Shown here one piece after another: positions 1-7,562 of a stretch of DNA of 64,000 nucleotides. Under the pieces are notes generated by a model. The model was not told where the DNA came from. It ran no database searches and saw only the letters and a list, made by a program, of their open reading frames with translations. Within the stretch, counting starts at the first letter, position 1, and each line of letters begins with the position of its first letter. The stretch is from CAIZWU01 sp942492905 (GTDB lineage: Bacteria > Verrucomicrobiota > Verrucomicrobiia > Verrucomicrobiales > V1-33). The DNA lies in the NCBI GenBank assembly GCA_942492905.1, contig OW818657.1, forward strand, positions 3,286,001-3,350,000. The letters are read 5' to 3'. Position numbers and translations under genes: made by a program.

Positions 1-2
1 GC

Positions 3-1109
3 TTCGGCCATGCCGGGATCGCCTATCAACGCGCCCTGCAACTGCAGGCCTCGCATACCGGAGCCATGGCGGGCATGGCCTGGGTCCATGGCGGCCGGCA
101 TGAATTTGACCTCAGCAAATTATGGGCCGGCAAGGCCCTCGCGCTGGATCCGGGGAATGCCACCTCCCACGGCATCATCGGCGATGCCGCGGTCGAACTG
201 GGCGACTATGATGGAGCGTTTGTTCACTACCAAAAAATGATGGACTTGCGTCCGGACTTGTCTTCCTGGAGCCGGGGAGCGCATCTGCTGTGGCTCACGG
301 GGAAACAAAGCCGGGCTGTCCTGCTGATGGAGCAGGCCATCCAGAGTGGTGGACCTTATGCGGAAAATACCGCGTGGTGCCGGGCGAGGCTGGCGATGAT
401 GCTTTTTCATGACGGCGCCTTGTTGCCTGCGGCCCAGGCGCTGGCCCCTGCGATCGACGCGGGTTCGGCCAACCTTCACCTGCGGCTCGCCGCCGGACGG
501 ATCGCCGCTGCCGGTGGCGATTTTGAAACGGCCGTGATGCACTATCAGAAGGTGCTGGAATCCGGCGGGAACCTCGAGGCTCTGATTGCCCTGGGTGACA
601 TTTTTGCGGTCCGGGGAGACACCTTCAGCGCCGAAAAATATTACGCTGAAGTCGAGACCCTGCATCGCAGCCACCGGGAGACGGGCATCCACGATCACAT
701 GGAGATGGCCCGTTTTTTTGCCGATCACGACCGCCAACTGCCGGAGGCGTTGAAGCTCATCCAGGAACATGGTCAAAGCGGAAACCCCATCGAGATGGAT
801 ACCATGGCCTGGGTCTATTTTAAAAATGGCGATCAAAACAAGGCCATCGCCTGCATCAAGACCGCCTTGAAGAAGGCAAGGCATGACGCTGAGCTCCATT
901 ACCACGCCGGCAGGATCGCGGCCGCTGCCGGGGATCGTGTTTCCGCGGGAAATCACTTCCAGCAGGCGCTGGGCCGGAATCCAAATTTTTCGCTGATCCA
1001 AGGCCCCCTCGCGGCCAAGGCCTTGGCGGAACTGAAAGCCGCGGCCCCGTCTCCGGCGGTGATTCCGGCGGTGCTACCCGTTCAGTTTTCCAACAGAAAA
1101 CTGAGGTAA
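3..1109 (+). CDS. TPR-repeat protein, 5' end outside window
   Basis: The reading frame is open from the first bases of the window, so the true start lies upstream and only the C-terminal 368 residues are present. The protein is built of degenerate tetratricopeptide-like helical pairs: segments such as AGRIAAAGGDFETAVMHYQK and AGRIAAAAGDRVSAGNHFQQ show the small-residue/Tyr-Gln spacing of TPR motifs and recur about every 34-40 residues. No catalytic motif, membrane segment or signal peptide is visible in the part present. TPR arrays usually act as protein-interaction scaffolds; the partner cannot be told from sequence. It ends 37 bp before a convergent WecG/TagA-like gene, so a link to glycan export or assembly is possible but is only inference. 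Confidence 0.8.
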   Translation, partial: FGHAGIAYQRALQLQASHTGAMAGMAWVHGGRHEFDLSKLWAGKALALDPGNATSHGIIGDAAVELGDYDGAFVHYQKMMDLRPDLSSWSRGAHLLWLTGKQSRAVLLMEQAIQSGGPYAENTAWCRARLAMMLFHDGALLPAAQALAPAIDAGSANLHLRLAAGRIAAAGGDFETAVMHYQKVLESGGNLEALIALGDIFAVRGDTFSAEKYYAEVETLHRSHRETGIHDHMEMARFFADHDRQLPEALKLIQEHGQSGNPIEMDTMAWVYFKNGDQNKAIACIKTALKKARHDAELHYHAGRIAAAAGDRVSAGNHFQQALGRNPNFSLIQGPLAAKALAELKAAAPSPAVIPAVLPVQFSNRKLR

Positions 1110-1146
1110 GAAGGCCAGGGGCTGCGCGGATTTCCGGGTCTGCCCC

Positions 1147-1908
1147 TCATTTGAACATCCGGTCCCGCATCAGATAGTAGAGGAAAAGGGGGTTGTAGGT
1201 GAAATAGCGTTTGAAGAGCCGGCGGGGTTCCATGGCAAGGCGGTAGGCCCATTCGCAGCCCATACGCTGGAGCACGGCCGGGGCCTGGGGCACTTCCCCC
1301 GCATGGAAGGCAAAGGCCGCTCCAATGCCGAAATAAACGCCCGGCGGCAGACGGTCTTTATGCTGCGCGATCCAATATTCCTGCTTGGGACATCCCAGGC
1401 CGACCCAGATCAGATTGGCTCCCGAATCCCGGATTTTACTGCAAATGCGCTCGAATTCGTCATCTGGCCATTTTCCGAAGGGAGGAGAGTGGGTGGCCGC
1501 GATGGCACAGTCGGGAAATTGTTCCCCAAAGGATTTGGTCAGCTGATCCAGAGTGCTCTGTTTGCCTCCCAATAAAAAGTGTTTGAATTCACCAGATCTG
1601 CCGTCGGTGGCTTTGAGCGTTTCCAACATCAGGGTCGGCCCATAGACGCGGTCCTGTAATTTTTCAGAAGCCTCCAACCGGGCATTGACCGCCCATACCA
1701 GCGGCATCCCATCCGGGCAGATGAGGTCGAACCGGCGCATCGCGGCCCCAAACGAGGCATCGTGCCGGGCGAGGGCTGCGACGTGGGTGTTGGCCGCTTC
1801 CACGGCATAGGCCTCATCCCGGCGGCGGGCGTGATCCAGAATCCACTCCACGGCTTTCTGGTAGGAAGTCACAGCGACGGGCAGTCCGATGATATCGATG
1901 GTGCGCAC
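1147..1908 (-). CDS. WecG/TagA/CpsF-family glycosyltransferase
   Basis: The 253-residue product matches the length and motif order of the GT26 family (WecG, TagA, CpsF), which transfers N-acetylmannosamine-type sugars to lipid-linked acceptors at the inner membrane face. Visible landmarks are the PDGMPLVW segment near residue 65, GLGCPKQEYW in the middle, GIGAAFAFHAG, and a basic/aromatic C-terminus with EPRRLFKRY that helps membrane binding. In many relatives the GIGA motif continues with an Asp (AFDF); here it reads AFAF. The start is a GTG and no good ribosome site is seen. It is divergent from manC across 215 bp, which fits a surface polysaccharide role. The exact sugar is not predictable. 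Confidence 0.88.
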   Translation of the reverse strand: MRTIDIIGLPVAVTSYQKAVEWILDHARRRDEAYAVEAANTHVAALARHDASFGAAMRRFDLICPDGMPLVWAVNARLEASEKLQDRVYGPTLMLETLKATDGRSGEFKHFLLGGKQSTLDQLTKSFGEQFPDCAIAATHSPPFGKWPDDEFERICSKIRDSGANLIWVGLGCPKQEYWIAQHKDRLPPGVYFGIGAAFAFHAGEVPQAPAVLQRMGCEWAYRLAMEPRRLFKRYFTYNPLFLYYLMRDRMFK

Positions 1909-2123
1909 AGGATAAGGCAGGCTGGAAAAGGATGGACCGGGGTGCTTCAGACCGCGGCAGGCGGGTTAAGGGTTGACCCACCCGGGAAGGGAGGTTGCAT
2001 CCGGAACCGGCAGTCATACCGTAGGCCGCTCCGGGCGCAAGCAATCCTGCGTGGCTGCTTTTTCAGCGTTGCAATCCCGCTTCGCGCCATGCACCAGAAT
2101 GGGGCGACTTCCTATTATTTTCC

Positions 2124-3200
2124 ATGACTACTCCATCCACCTACGCTGTCATTCTTGCTGGAGGCAGCGGACGCCGCTTCTGGCCCCTCAGTCGTGACAC
2201 CCGGCCCAAACAACTGCTGCAGCTCTTTGGCGGCAAGACCCTGCTGGAACAGGCCATGTACCGGCTCGACGGCCTGGTCCCCCGGGAAAATATCCTCATC
2301 CTCACCAACCGGGAACAGGAGGTCGAGGTGCGGGCCATTCTGGGCGATGCCCTGCCGGCAGAAAACATCCTCTGCGAACCCGCCAAACGCGACACCGCCC
2401 CCGCCATCGCTCTCGGCATTGGCTGGGTCGCCGCGCGTGATGTCAATGCGGTCATGCTGGTGCTGCCCGCCGACCAGCTCATCCAGGATGAGGAATCCTT
2501 CCGCACCTGCATGGCCGGTGCCGTCAAGGTAGCCCATCAATCCCAGGCGCTGGTGACCATCGGAATCAAACCCACCTGGGCCTGCCCCAGCTATGGTTAT
2601 ATCGAGCGCGGCCGCCGGGCCCAGATTTCCGGTGCCGAGGATACCGTGGTTTACGAGGTATCCCGCTTCCGCGAAAAACCGAATCCTGACCTTGCCGAGG
2701 ATTTTCTGCGGCAGGGGAATTTTTCCTGGAATGCCGGGATGTTCATCTGGAGTGTTTCCGCGGTCATGGCCGGCCTCAGCCGTCACTGTCCGGAACTGGC
2801 CAAATTTGTCGCGGAGATCCGCCAGACCAAGGATCTCAAGGCCACCATCGATGCCCAGTTCGGCAACCTTCCCCAGATTTCCATCGACTATGCCCTCATG
2901 GAAAAAGCGGGCCGCGTGCTCAATCTCGAAGCCACCTTCGACTGGGACGACGTCGGCTCCTGGATCAGCGTGGGCAAGTATCTGCCGACCGATGATTGCG
3001 AAAATGCCACGAACCAGCCGGTGACTCAGATCGACTCCCACGGCAATATCGTCTTCAGTACCGCGGGAAAAAATGTGTCCCTCCTGGGCGTGACGGACCT
3101 CATCATCGTCCAGACGGCAGACGCCCTGCTGGTGGCCAACAAGCACTCGGCCGACGCCATCAAAAAGATCGTGGATATCGTTCCCAGGGAACTGCACTGA
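2124..3200 (+). CDS. manC: mannose-1-phosphate guanylyltransferase
   Basis: The 358-residue protein is a GDP-mannose pyrophosphorylase, making GDP-mannose from mannose-1-phosphate and GTP for glycan synthesis. The nucleotidyltransferase signature GGSGRRFWPLSR is at residues 13-24, followed by RPKQ, the usual Lys of the activation loop. Further landmarks are CEPAKRDTAPAIALG, KPTWACPSYGYIE, FREKPN, FSWNAGMFIW and DWDDVGSW, all in family order. At 358 residues it is the monofunctional form without the C-terminal phosphomannose isomerase cupin of the roughly 470-residue AlgA/ManC type. It is followed by a strong hairpin terminator, so it is probably transcribed alone. Its product could feed the transferases elsewhere in the window, but the sequence does not prove this. 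Confidence 0.95.
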   Translation: MTTPSTYAVILAGGSGRRFWPLSRDTRPKQLLQLFGGKTLLEQAMYRLDGLVPRENILILTNREQEVEVRAILGDALPAENILCEPAKRDTAPAIALGIGWVAARDVNAVMLVLPADQLIQDEESFRTCMAGAVKVAHQSQALVTIGIKPTWACPSYGYIERGRRAQISGAEDTVVYEVSRFREKPNPDLAEDFLRQGNFSWNAGMFIWSVSAVMAGLSRHCPELAKFVAEIRQTKDLKATIDAQFGNLPQISIDYALMEKAGRVLNLEATFDWDDVGSWISVGKYLPTDDCENATNQPVTQIDSHGNIVFSTAGKNVSLLGVTDLIIVQTADALLVANKHSADAIKKIVDIVPRELH

Positions 3201-3244
3201 TTGTTGCAAACCGGCGCCTTCCGGGCCCGGCCTCGCTCAAAAAC

Positions 3245-3280
3245 AAAGGGCTGCCTCCAATCACGGAGGCAGCCCTTTTT
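3245..3280. terminator. bidirectional Rho-independent terminator
   Basis: A perfect hairpin has arms GGGCTGCCTCC (3248-3258) and GGAGGCAGCCC (3265-3275) around a 6-nt loop. It is extended by an A-tract on the left and TTTTT on the right. The position between two convergent genes and the A/T flanks on both sides suggest that it ends manC on the plus strand and the DUF1080 gene on the minus strand. Confidence 0.9.
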
Positions 3281-3332
3281 CAGGTGGTTGAATCAATGGA
3301 GCGACCCTTTGAGGTCGCCTGCCTATCATTCA

Positions 3333-4697
3333 TCAGTAAGGCAGCTCGCGCACATACAGGCTGCGGAACCAGAGGTTGTTGCCGTGGTTCTGCAGCTCGA
3401 TTTGTTCGGAACGGGGCAGGGGTTTGCCGGGAGCCCAGTAATTCTCGAGAGGCGATCCATCCACCACCAGTTTTCCATTGAGGTGGATGGTGACCTTTTC
3501 GCCGATCATGCGGATGTGGAAAGTATTCCACTCACCCAGCGGTTTGTCGGCCAGCACGAGGGGATCCTTGCCAGGACCTTTGTTATTCCACATCCCGCCG
3601 GAACCCTTCTGGTTGCCATGTGGGAATTGGGCCGGGTTGGCCGGGTCCCAGATTTGAATCTGCGGGGTTCCCCGGAGATAAATGCCGCTGTCGGCAGTGG
3701 CAGGAATTTTCCAATCCACGTAGAAATCAAAGTCCCCGTAAGGTTTGGCAGTGGCGAGACTGGAGCCTTTGCCATCAAAAACGAGAGCCCCGTCCTCCAC
3801 CTTCCAGTGCGCCTTCATCACCTCATTGGCGGCGGTCTGGACCTTGGTGCGTTCCTCCGGGGAAAGGGCGGCGCGTTTGAAGGGATTGTCATTGGGCCCG
3901 GCGGGCAGACCCTGCCAACCCGCCAGGTCCTTGCCATTGAAGAGCGCCGTGAATCCTGCGGGAGGCGTGTTGGGAGCCGTGCCGGGCAACGGAGCGGGTG
4001 GGGAGAAATCCTTCACCCGGATATTCTTGTAGGCCACAAAATCGCCATGGCCGCAGAAGGCGATATAACCTTTCGTACGCTTCTGGCCGGGGTGTTCCTT
4101 TTTATCGATGGGCTCCAGTCCCCCAATGTAGGCGTCGGTGATGGTTTCGCCATTCAGGATGACTTTGATGTGATCGCCGATCACCAGCAGGGTCTGTTTG
4201 TTCCACTCGCCCACCGGCTTCAGCAGGTTCTTTTCCGCCTGGATTGATGCCGCAATCCCATAAACGGAGCCGTGGTACTGGTGAGGAGCCAGCTTGAATT
4301 TATCGTTGTGATACTTCTCGTGGCGGTCATCCAGCACCTGGATTTCCATGCCCTCGTAAGCGGCATCACCGCTGCCGGGGTAACGCACGCCGATCCCGTT
4401 GTTGGAGCCGGGTTGCAGTTGGAACTCGAGTTCGAGCACGAAGTCGGCATACTCCTTTTCAGTGCGGAGAAAGCTGCCCTTGGGGGTGCAGGTGATGGCC
4501 CCGTCCTTCACCTCGTAACCACCGCCCACCCAGCCGGCGAGCGATTTGCCATCGAACAGGGAAGTCCAGTCGGTGATCCCGGCCAGCATCTGCAGGGTCG
4601 GGGCCGCGGCGGGCATGGGAGCAGGGGCCGGTTGGGCGAAGGCGGAAGCGGCCAGCACGGTGAGTGCGGCCCCGGTGGAGGCAAGATTGCGTAACAT
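3333..4697 (-). CDS. secreted protein with two DUF1080 (3-keto-disaccharide hydrolase) domains
   Basis: The 454-residue product begins with a Sec signal peptide (hydrophobic stretch ending ASAFAQ) and then holds two copies of the DUF1080/PF06439 beta-sandwich. The first runs from about residue 40 to 230 (starts TSLFDGKSLAGW) and the second from about 245 to 454 (starts TALFNGKDLAGW). Both contain the ING/GIYLRG-like core and a terminal FRSLYVREL or YKNIRVKD strand. Known members cleave glycosides already oxidised to 3-keto sugars by Gfo/Idh/MocA dehydrogenases, three of which are in this window. Most members have a single domain near 200-280 residues, so the duplication is notable. A Pro/Ala linker follows the signal peptide. 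It is monocistronic by spacing. Confidence 0.88.
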   Translation of the reverse strand: MLRNLASTGAALTVLAASAFAQPAPAPMPAAAPTLQMLAGITDWTSLFDGKSLAGWVGGGYEVKDGAITCTPKGSFLRTEKEYADFVLELEFQLQPGSNNGIGVRYPGSGDAAYEGMEIQVLDDRHEKYHNDKFKLAPHQYHGSVYGIAASIQAEKNLLKPVGEWNKQTLLVIGDHIKVILNGETITDAYIGGLEPIDKKEHPGQKRTKGYIAFCGHGDFVAYKNIRVKDFSPPAPLPGTAPNTPPAGFTALFNGKDLAGWQGLPAGPNDNPFKRAALSPEERTKVQTAANEVMKAHWKVEDGALVFDGKGSSLATAKPYGDFDFYVDWKIPATADSGIYLRGTPQIQIWDPANPAQFPHGNQKGSGGMWNNKGPGKDPLVLADKPLGEWNTFHIRMIGEKVTIHLNGKLVVDGSPLENYWAPGKPLPRSEQIELQNHGNNLWFRSLYVRELPY

Positions 4698-4786
4698 AGT
4701 GTGTCGGAAATACGGTGGACCGAGTCACAAGCTTACGAAGCGTTGCCTCCTCCGGCAAGATCGGTGGCCTGCCGGTTCTGATACTT

Positions 4787-5971
4787 TTACGCTCCCGTGA
4801 GGGCGGCTTGTTCCAACTGCTGGAAGACGTCCGGAAGCGCCCGTTCCGCGGCATCCCATGAAGGCAGCAGGCAAGGAGCCGCGGGTTCCTCCACGGCGGC
4901 CTGCAGCGCTTTGCCGAAGGTGAGCACGGCCAGCGATTCCTGTTCGATAAAATGGGCCAGTCCATTCAGCGCAGCCTCCGCAGCGGCATGCCGCAGGGCA
5001 TCCGCGGTGAGATCCTGCCAGGTTTCCACGATCTGTTCACGCCACGGATAGGTGCCGCCGGAAACGGTGGCCAGCAGGGTGGCGGATACTTCTCGGGCCA
5101 TGCGGTGCAGCCCATTGCCGGGGTCTTCCGGCGAGAGGTCGTGGTGTTTGTGATCGTAGGCGGCGCAGAGTTCCGTCTGGCAGACCGACCGTGGGGAAAG
5201 CTGCCGCCTGACTTCTTCCAGCAGGCCGATTTCCAGCCCCCAGGTGGAAGGCAGATTCACCTTCCTCAACAAGGCAGTATCCATCGCCGATTCCCCGGCA
5301 AGAGGGTAACGGAAGGCGGAAAGAAACTGCAGGATCGGCACCGGCCCGGCCCGCAATTCCATGGCGCGCAGCAAGGGACGCACGAGGAGACGCTGCAGGC
5401 GGCCATGCAGGCGGTCGCTGTGACGCGAATAAAATCCTTTATTGAAGCGGAACCCCCACTGCCGGTCCAGCAGCGGATGGCAGAGCCGGCCGGGCAGTTC
5501 GCGGGAGTAGTTTTTGATATCGCAATCGTGGATCGCGACCACCCCGGGCCCGGCATTGCGGGCCAGCGCGAGTCCTGCGCAGAGCCAGACATTCCGCCCT
5601 TTCCCGGACTGCGCCATGGTCAGTCCGGCGGACTGCAACCGGGCTTCCAGATCCAGCACCGCCGGGGCTCCGGTCCACAGCAGGGCAGTTTCCTGGGGCA
5701 GGGCGGCAAAACATTCCCGTGCGATGGCCAATTCGTGGCTTTCCGCACCGTCGAGTCCGATCACGATGCGTTTCACCCAGGCGGCGCCCGCCAGCTCCTG
5801 CACCATCCCGGCGAGGGCTTCGGTGCCCAGTTCCCGCACATGACAGGGCAGGATCAGGGTCACCGGACGATCCCGGGTCATGGTTTCGAGCGATTTCTCA
5901 AGCGCTGGCCAGGCCTCCGGGCTGAGCCGGTGCAGGGTGGTGATGCCAGCGGGATGGGACAGGGAACTCAT
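4787..5971 (-). CDS. GpgS-like GT-A glycosyltransferase
   Basis: The 394-residue product has a GT-A fold with the features of glucosyl-3-phosphoglycerate synthases (GT81): GKGRNVW near residues 123-129, a DxD-type metal site in HDCDI (148-152), NKGFYSR (177-183), GESAMD (226-231), WGLEIGLL (244-251) and the late HKHHDLS motif (274-280). Known relatives transfer glucose or mannose from a nucleotide sugar to phosphoglycerate, giving compatible solutes or lipopolysaccharide precursors. I chose the ATG at 5971, which gives a short N-terminal tail before the catalytic domain. A longer frame exists but would run deep into the divergent neighbour. It is divergent from a GT-B transferase, and the 132-bp gap presumably carries both promoters. 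The acceptor is unknown. Confidence 0.8.
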   Translation of the reverse strand: MSSLSHPAGITTLHRLSPEAWPALEKSLETMTRDRPVTLILPCHVRELGTEALAGMVQELAGAAWVKRIVIGLDGAESHELAIARECFAALPQETALLWTGAPAVLDLEARLQSAGLTMAQSGKGRNVWLCAGLALARNAGPGVVAIHDCDIKNYSRELPGRLCHPLLDRQWGFRFNKGFYSRHSDRLHGRLQRLLVRPLLRAMELRAGPVPILQFLSAFRYPLAGESAMDTALLRKVNLPSTWGLEIGLLEEVRRQLSPRSVCQTELCAAYDHKHHDLSPEDPGNGLHRMAREVSATLLATVSGGTYPWREQIVETWQDLTADALRHAAAEAALNGLAHFIEQESLAVLTFGKALQAAVEEPAAPCLLPSWDAAERALPDVFQQLEQAALTGA

Positions 5972-6103
5972 CAGGGAAAAGGGAAGCGCAACAGGGCAGG
6001 GGTTGGGGAAATGACAAAGGCAAATGCCCGGCCGCAAAACCCACGGCACGGGGTCCAGGGGCGTTGCCTTGACGACAGACCGGGACTGCCGCAGGAAAGC
6101 AGG

Positions 6104-7537
6104 GTGCGCTTGGTGGTCTTTCACTATCACGACCGGCCCGGTGGGGTGCGGCAGGTGATCTCGCGGGGTTTGCCCCTCTTGGTGGAACGCCTCGGCCGGG
6201 TCAGTGAAGTGGTTCTGCTCCTGGGGGAAATGACTGATCCCGATTGGGTAAAGGGCTTGCAGGCATCCTTGTCCGGAGTGCCGCTGCGGGTGGTGACCCA
6301 CCGGGACCTTGGTTATTTGAGCGGCCGGGACCAAGCGATGGGCGGGGAGGCAGTGGAGCGGGTGCAGGCATTGTTGTCCGGGCCGGACGTGCTGATCTGG
6401 GCGCATAACCTCAGCGTCGGCAGGAATGTGCCGTTGCTCCGCCACCTGCCTGACTGGTGTGCCGCGGCCGGGGCGAGGCTGTGGCTGCACCATCACGACT
6501 GGTGGTGGGACGGGCGCTGGGCACGGTGGGCTGATTGGCAGGCGTCAGGCATCGCAGACCTTGAGGAAGCCCTGGAGCTTTCCATTCCGACCGGCCCCCA
6601 CCTTCGCCATTGGTGCGTGAACCAAGCCGACCTCGCCTGGCTGCAAGTCCGGGCCGGAGCCACCGCTCAATGGGTGGGTAATCCGTTGCCGGAACTGGCT
6701 TATCCTGACAAATCAGAAGTCCGGGCCGCGCGCGCCTGGCTGAAGTCCTTGACCCAGGGCCGCCGCCTCTGGCTGGCTCCGGTCCGCGCGCTGCGCCGCA
6801 AAAACCTCGCGGAAGCCCTGCTCCTTGCCCAACAACAGGACAAACCCACCTGCCTCGTCACCACTGGCGGACCCAGTTCCCCTGCCGAGGTCCCGGCCTG
6901 GGAAGCCCTCTGCGCCGCGGCCACCCGCCATCATTGGCCGCTGGTTCCGGGCATCCTGTCTGATGGCCGGTCCAACCGTCCGTCTCTCCCCGCCCTTTTT
7001 ATGGCCGCCGATGCCCTCGTCATGCCTTCGCTCCAGGAAGGATTCGGCCTCCCCTATCTGGAAGCCGCCGCGCTGGAGAAACCGCTTATCGCGCGGGCCC
7101 TGCCGGATGTATCCGCCAATCTCGCCGCGCTTGGCTGCGCTCTCCCCGGCACCTACGACAAGCTCTCCGTTGAGCCTGGATCATTCGACGCCGCCAGGGA
7201 ATCCATCCGGCTGGCCGGACGTTGGGCTCTGCTCCGATCCAGTCTCCCGGACGTAATCAGGATGGACTTGGAACCTATCCAAGCAGTGGAGTGCGCTGAC
7301 TTCGGGTGCCTTTCTTGGGAAGCCCAAATGGAAGTCCTGCAATCCAGCGCACGACTTCCCAGTTTGTTGCCAGAGCCTCAAGTTCCGTTCTGGCCGTCAG
7401 ACAACCGCCGGGACCACTGGGCCGACCGGTTCTTCCAAGCCCCGGTTGTCTTGGCGCCCCCGTCCGGCGAATCCCTCCTGCCGGAAGTCCGGCGCCGCTT
7501 CCAGCACTGGCAGCAGCATCCTTTGCTATGGCCGTGA
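6104..7537 (+). CDS. GT-B glycosyltransferase (GT4-like)
   Basis: The product (about 477 residues from this start) is a GT-B transferase with an N-terminal acceptor-binding lobe (FHYHDRPGGVRQV at the start, then HHHDWWWDG) and a C-terminal nucleotide-sugar lobe ending in LQEGFGLPYLEAA, the family EX7E signature. A GTG at 6104 with AGGA seven bases upstream puts the start directly at the first Rossmann strand. An ATG at 6011 in the same frame would add 31 poorly folded residues. It is divergent from the GpgS-like gene, so the two may share a regulatory region and pathway. The last 80 residues are Pro/Trp-rich with no recognised domain. The stop lies 25 bp before the helicase gene. Substrate unknown. 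Confidence 0.78.
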   Translation: MRLVVFHYHDRPGGVRQVISRGLPLLVERLGRVSEVVLLLGEMTDPDWVKGLQASLSGVPLRVVTHRDLGYLSGRDQAMGGEAVERVQALLSGPDVLIWAHNLSVGRNVPLLRHLPDWCAAAGARLWLHHHDWWWDGRWARWADWQASGIADLEEALELSIPTGPHLRHWCVNQADLAWLQVRAGATAQWVGNPLPELAYPDKSEVRAARAWLKSLTQGRRLWLAPVRALRRKNLAEALLLAQQQDKPTCLVTTGGPSSPAEVPAWEALCAAATRHHWPLVPGILSDGRSNRPSLPALFMAADALVMPSLQEGFGLPYLEAAALEKPLIARALPDVSANLAALGCALPGTYDKLSVEPGSFDAARESIRLAGRWALLRSSLPDVIRMDLEPIQAVECADFGCLSWEAQMEVLQSSARLPSLLPEPQVPFWPSDNRRDHWADRFFQAPVVLAPPSGESLLPEVRRRFQHWQQHPLLWP

Positions 7538-7562
7538 ACCGACCGCGCACGTAAGTTTTCCG

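Noticed and set aside
4952..6103. N-terminal extension of the GT-B transferase over the divergent gene
   Set aside because: The extension is antisense to the GpgS-like gene and shows no domain. The fold begins at the GTG at 6104.
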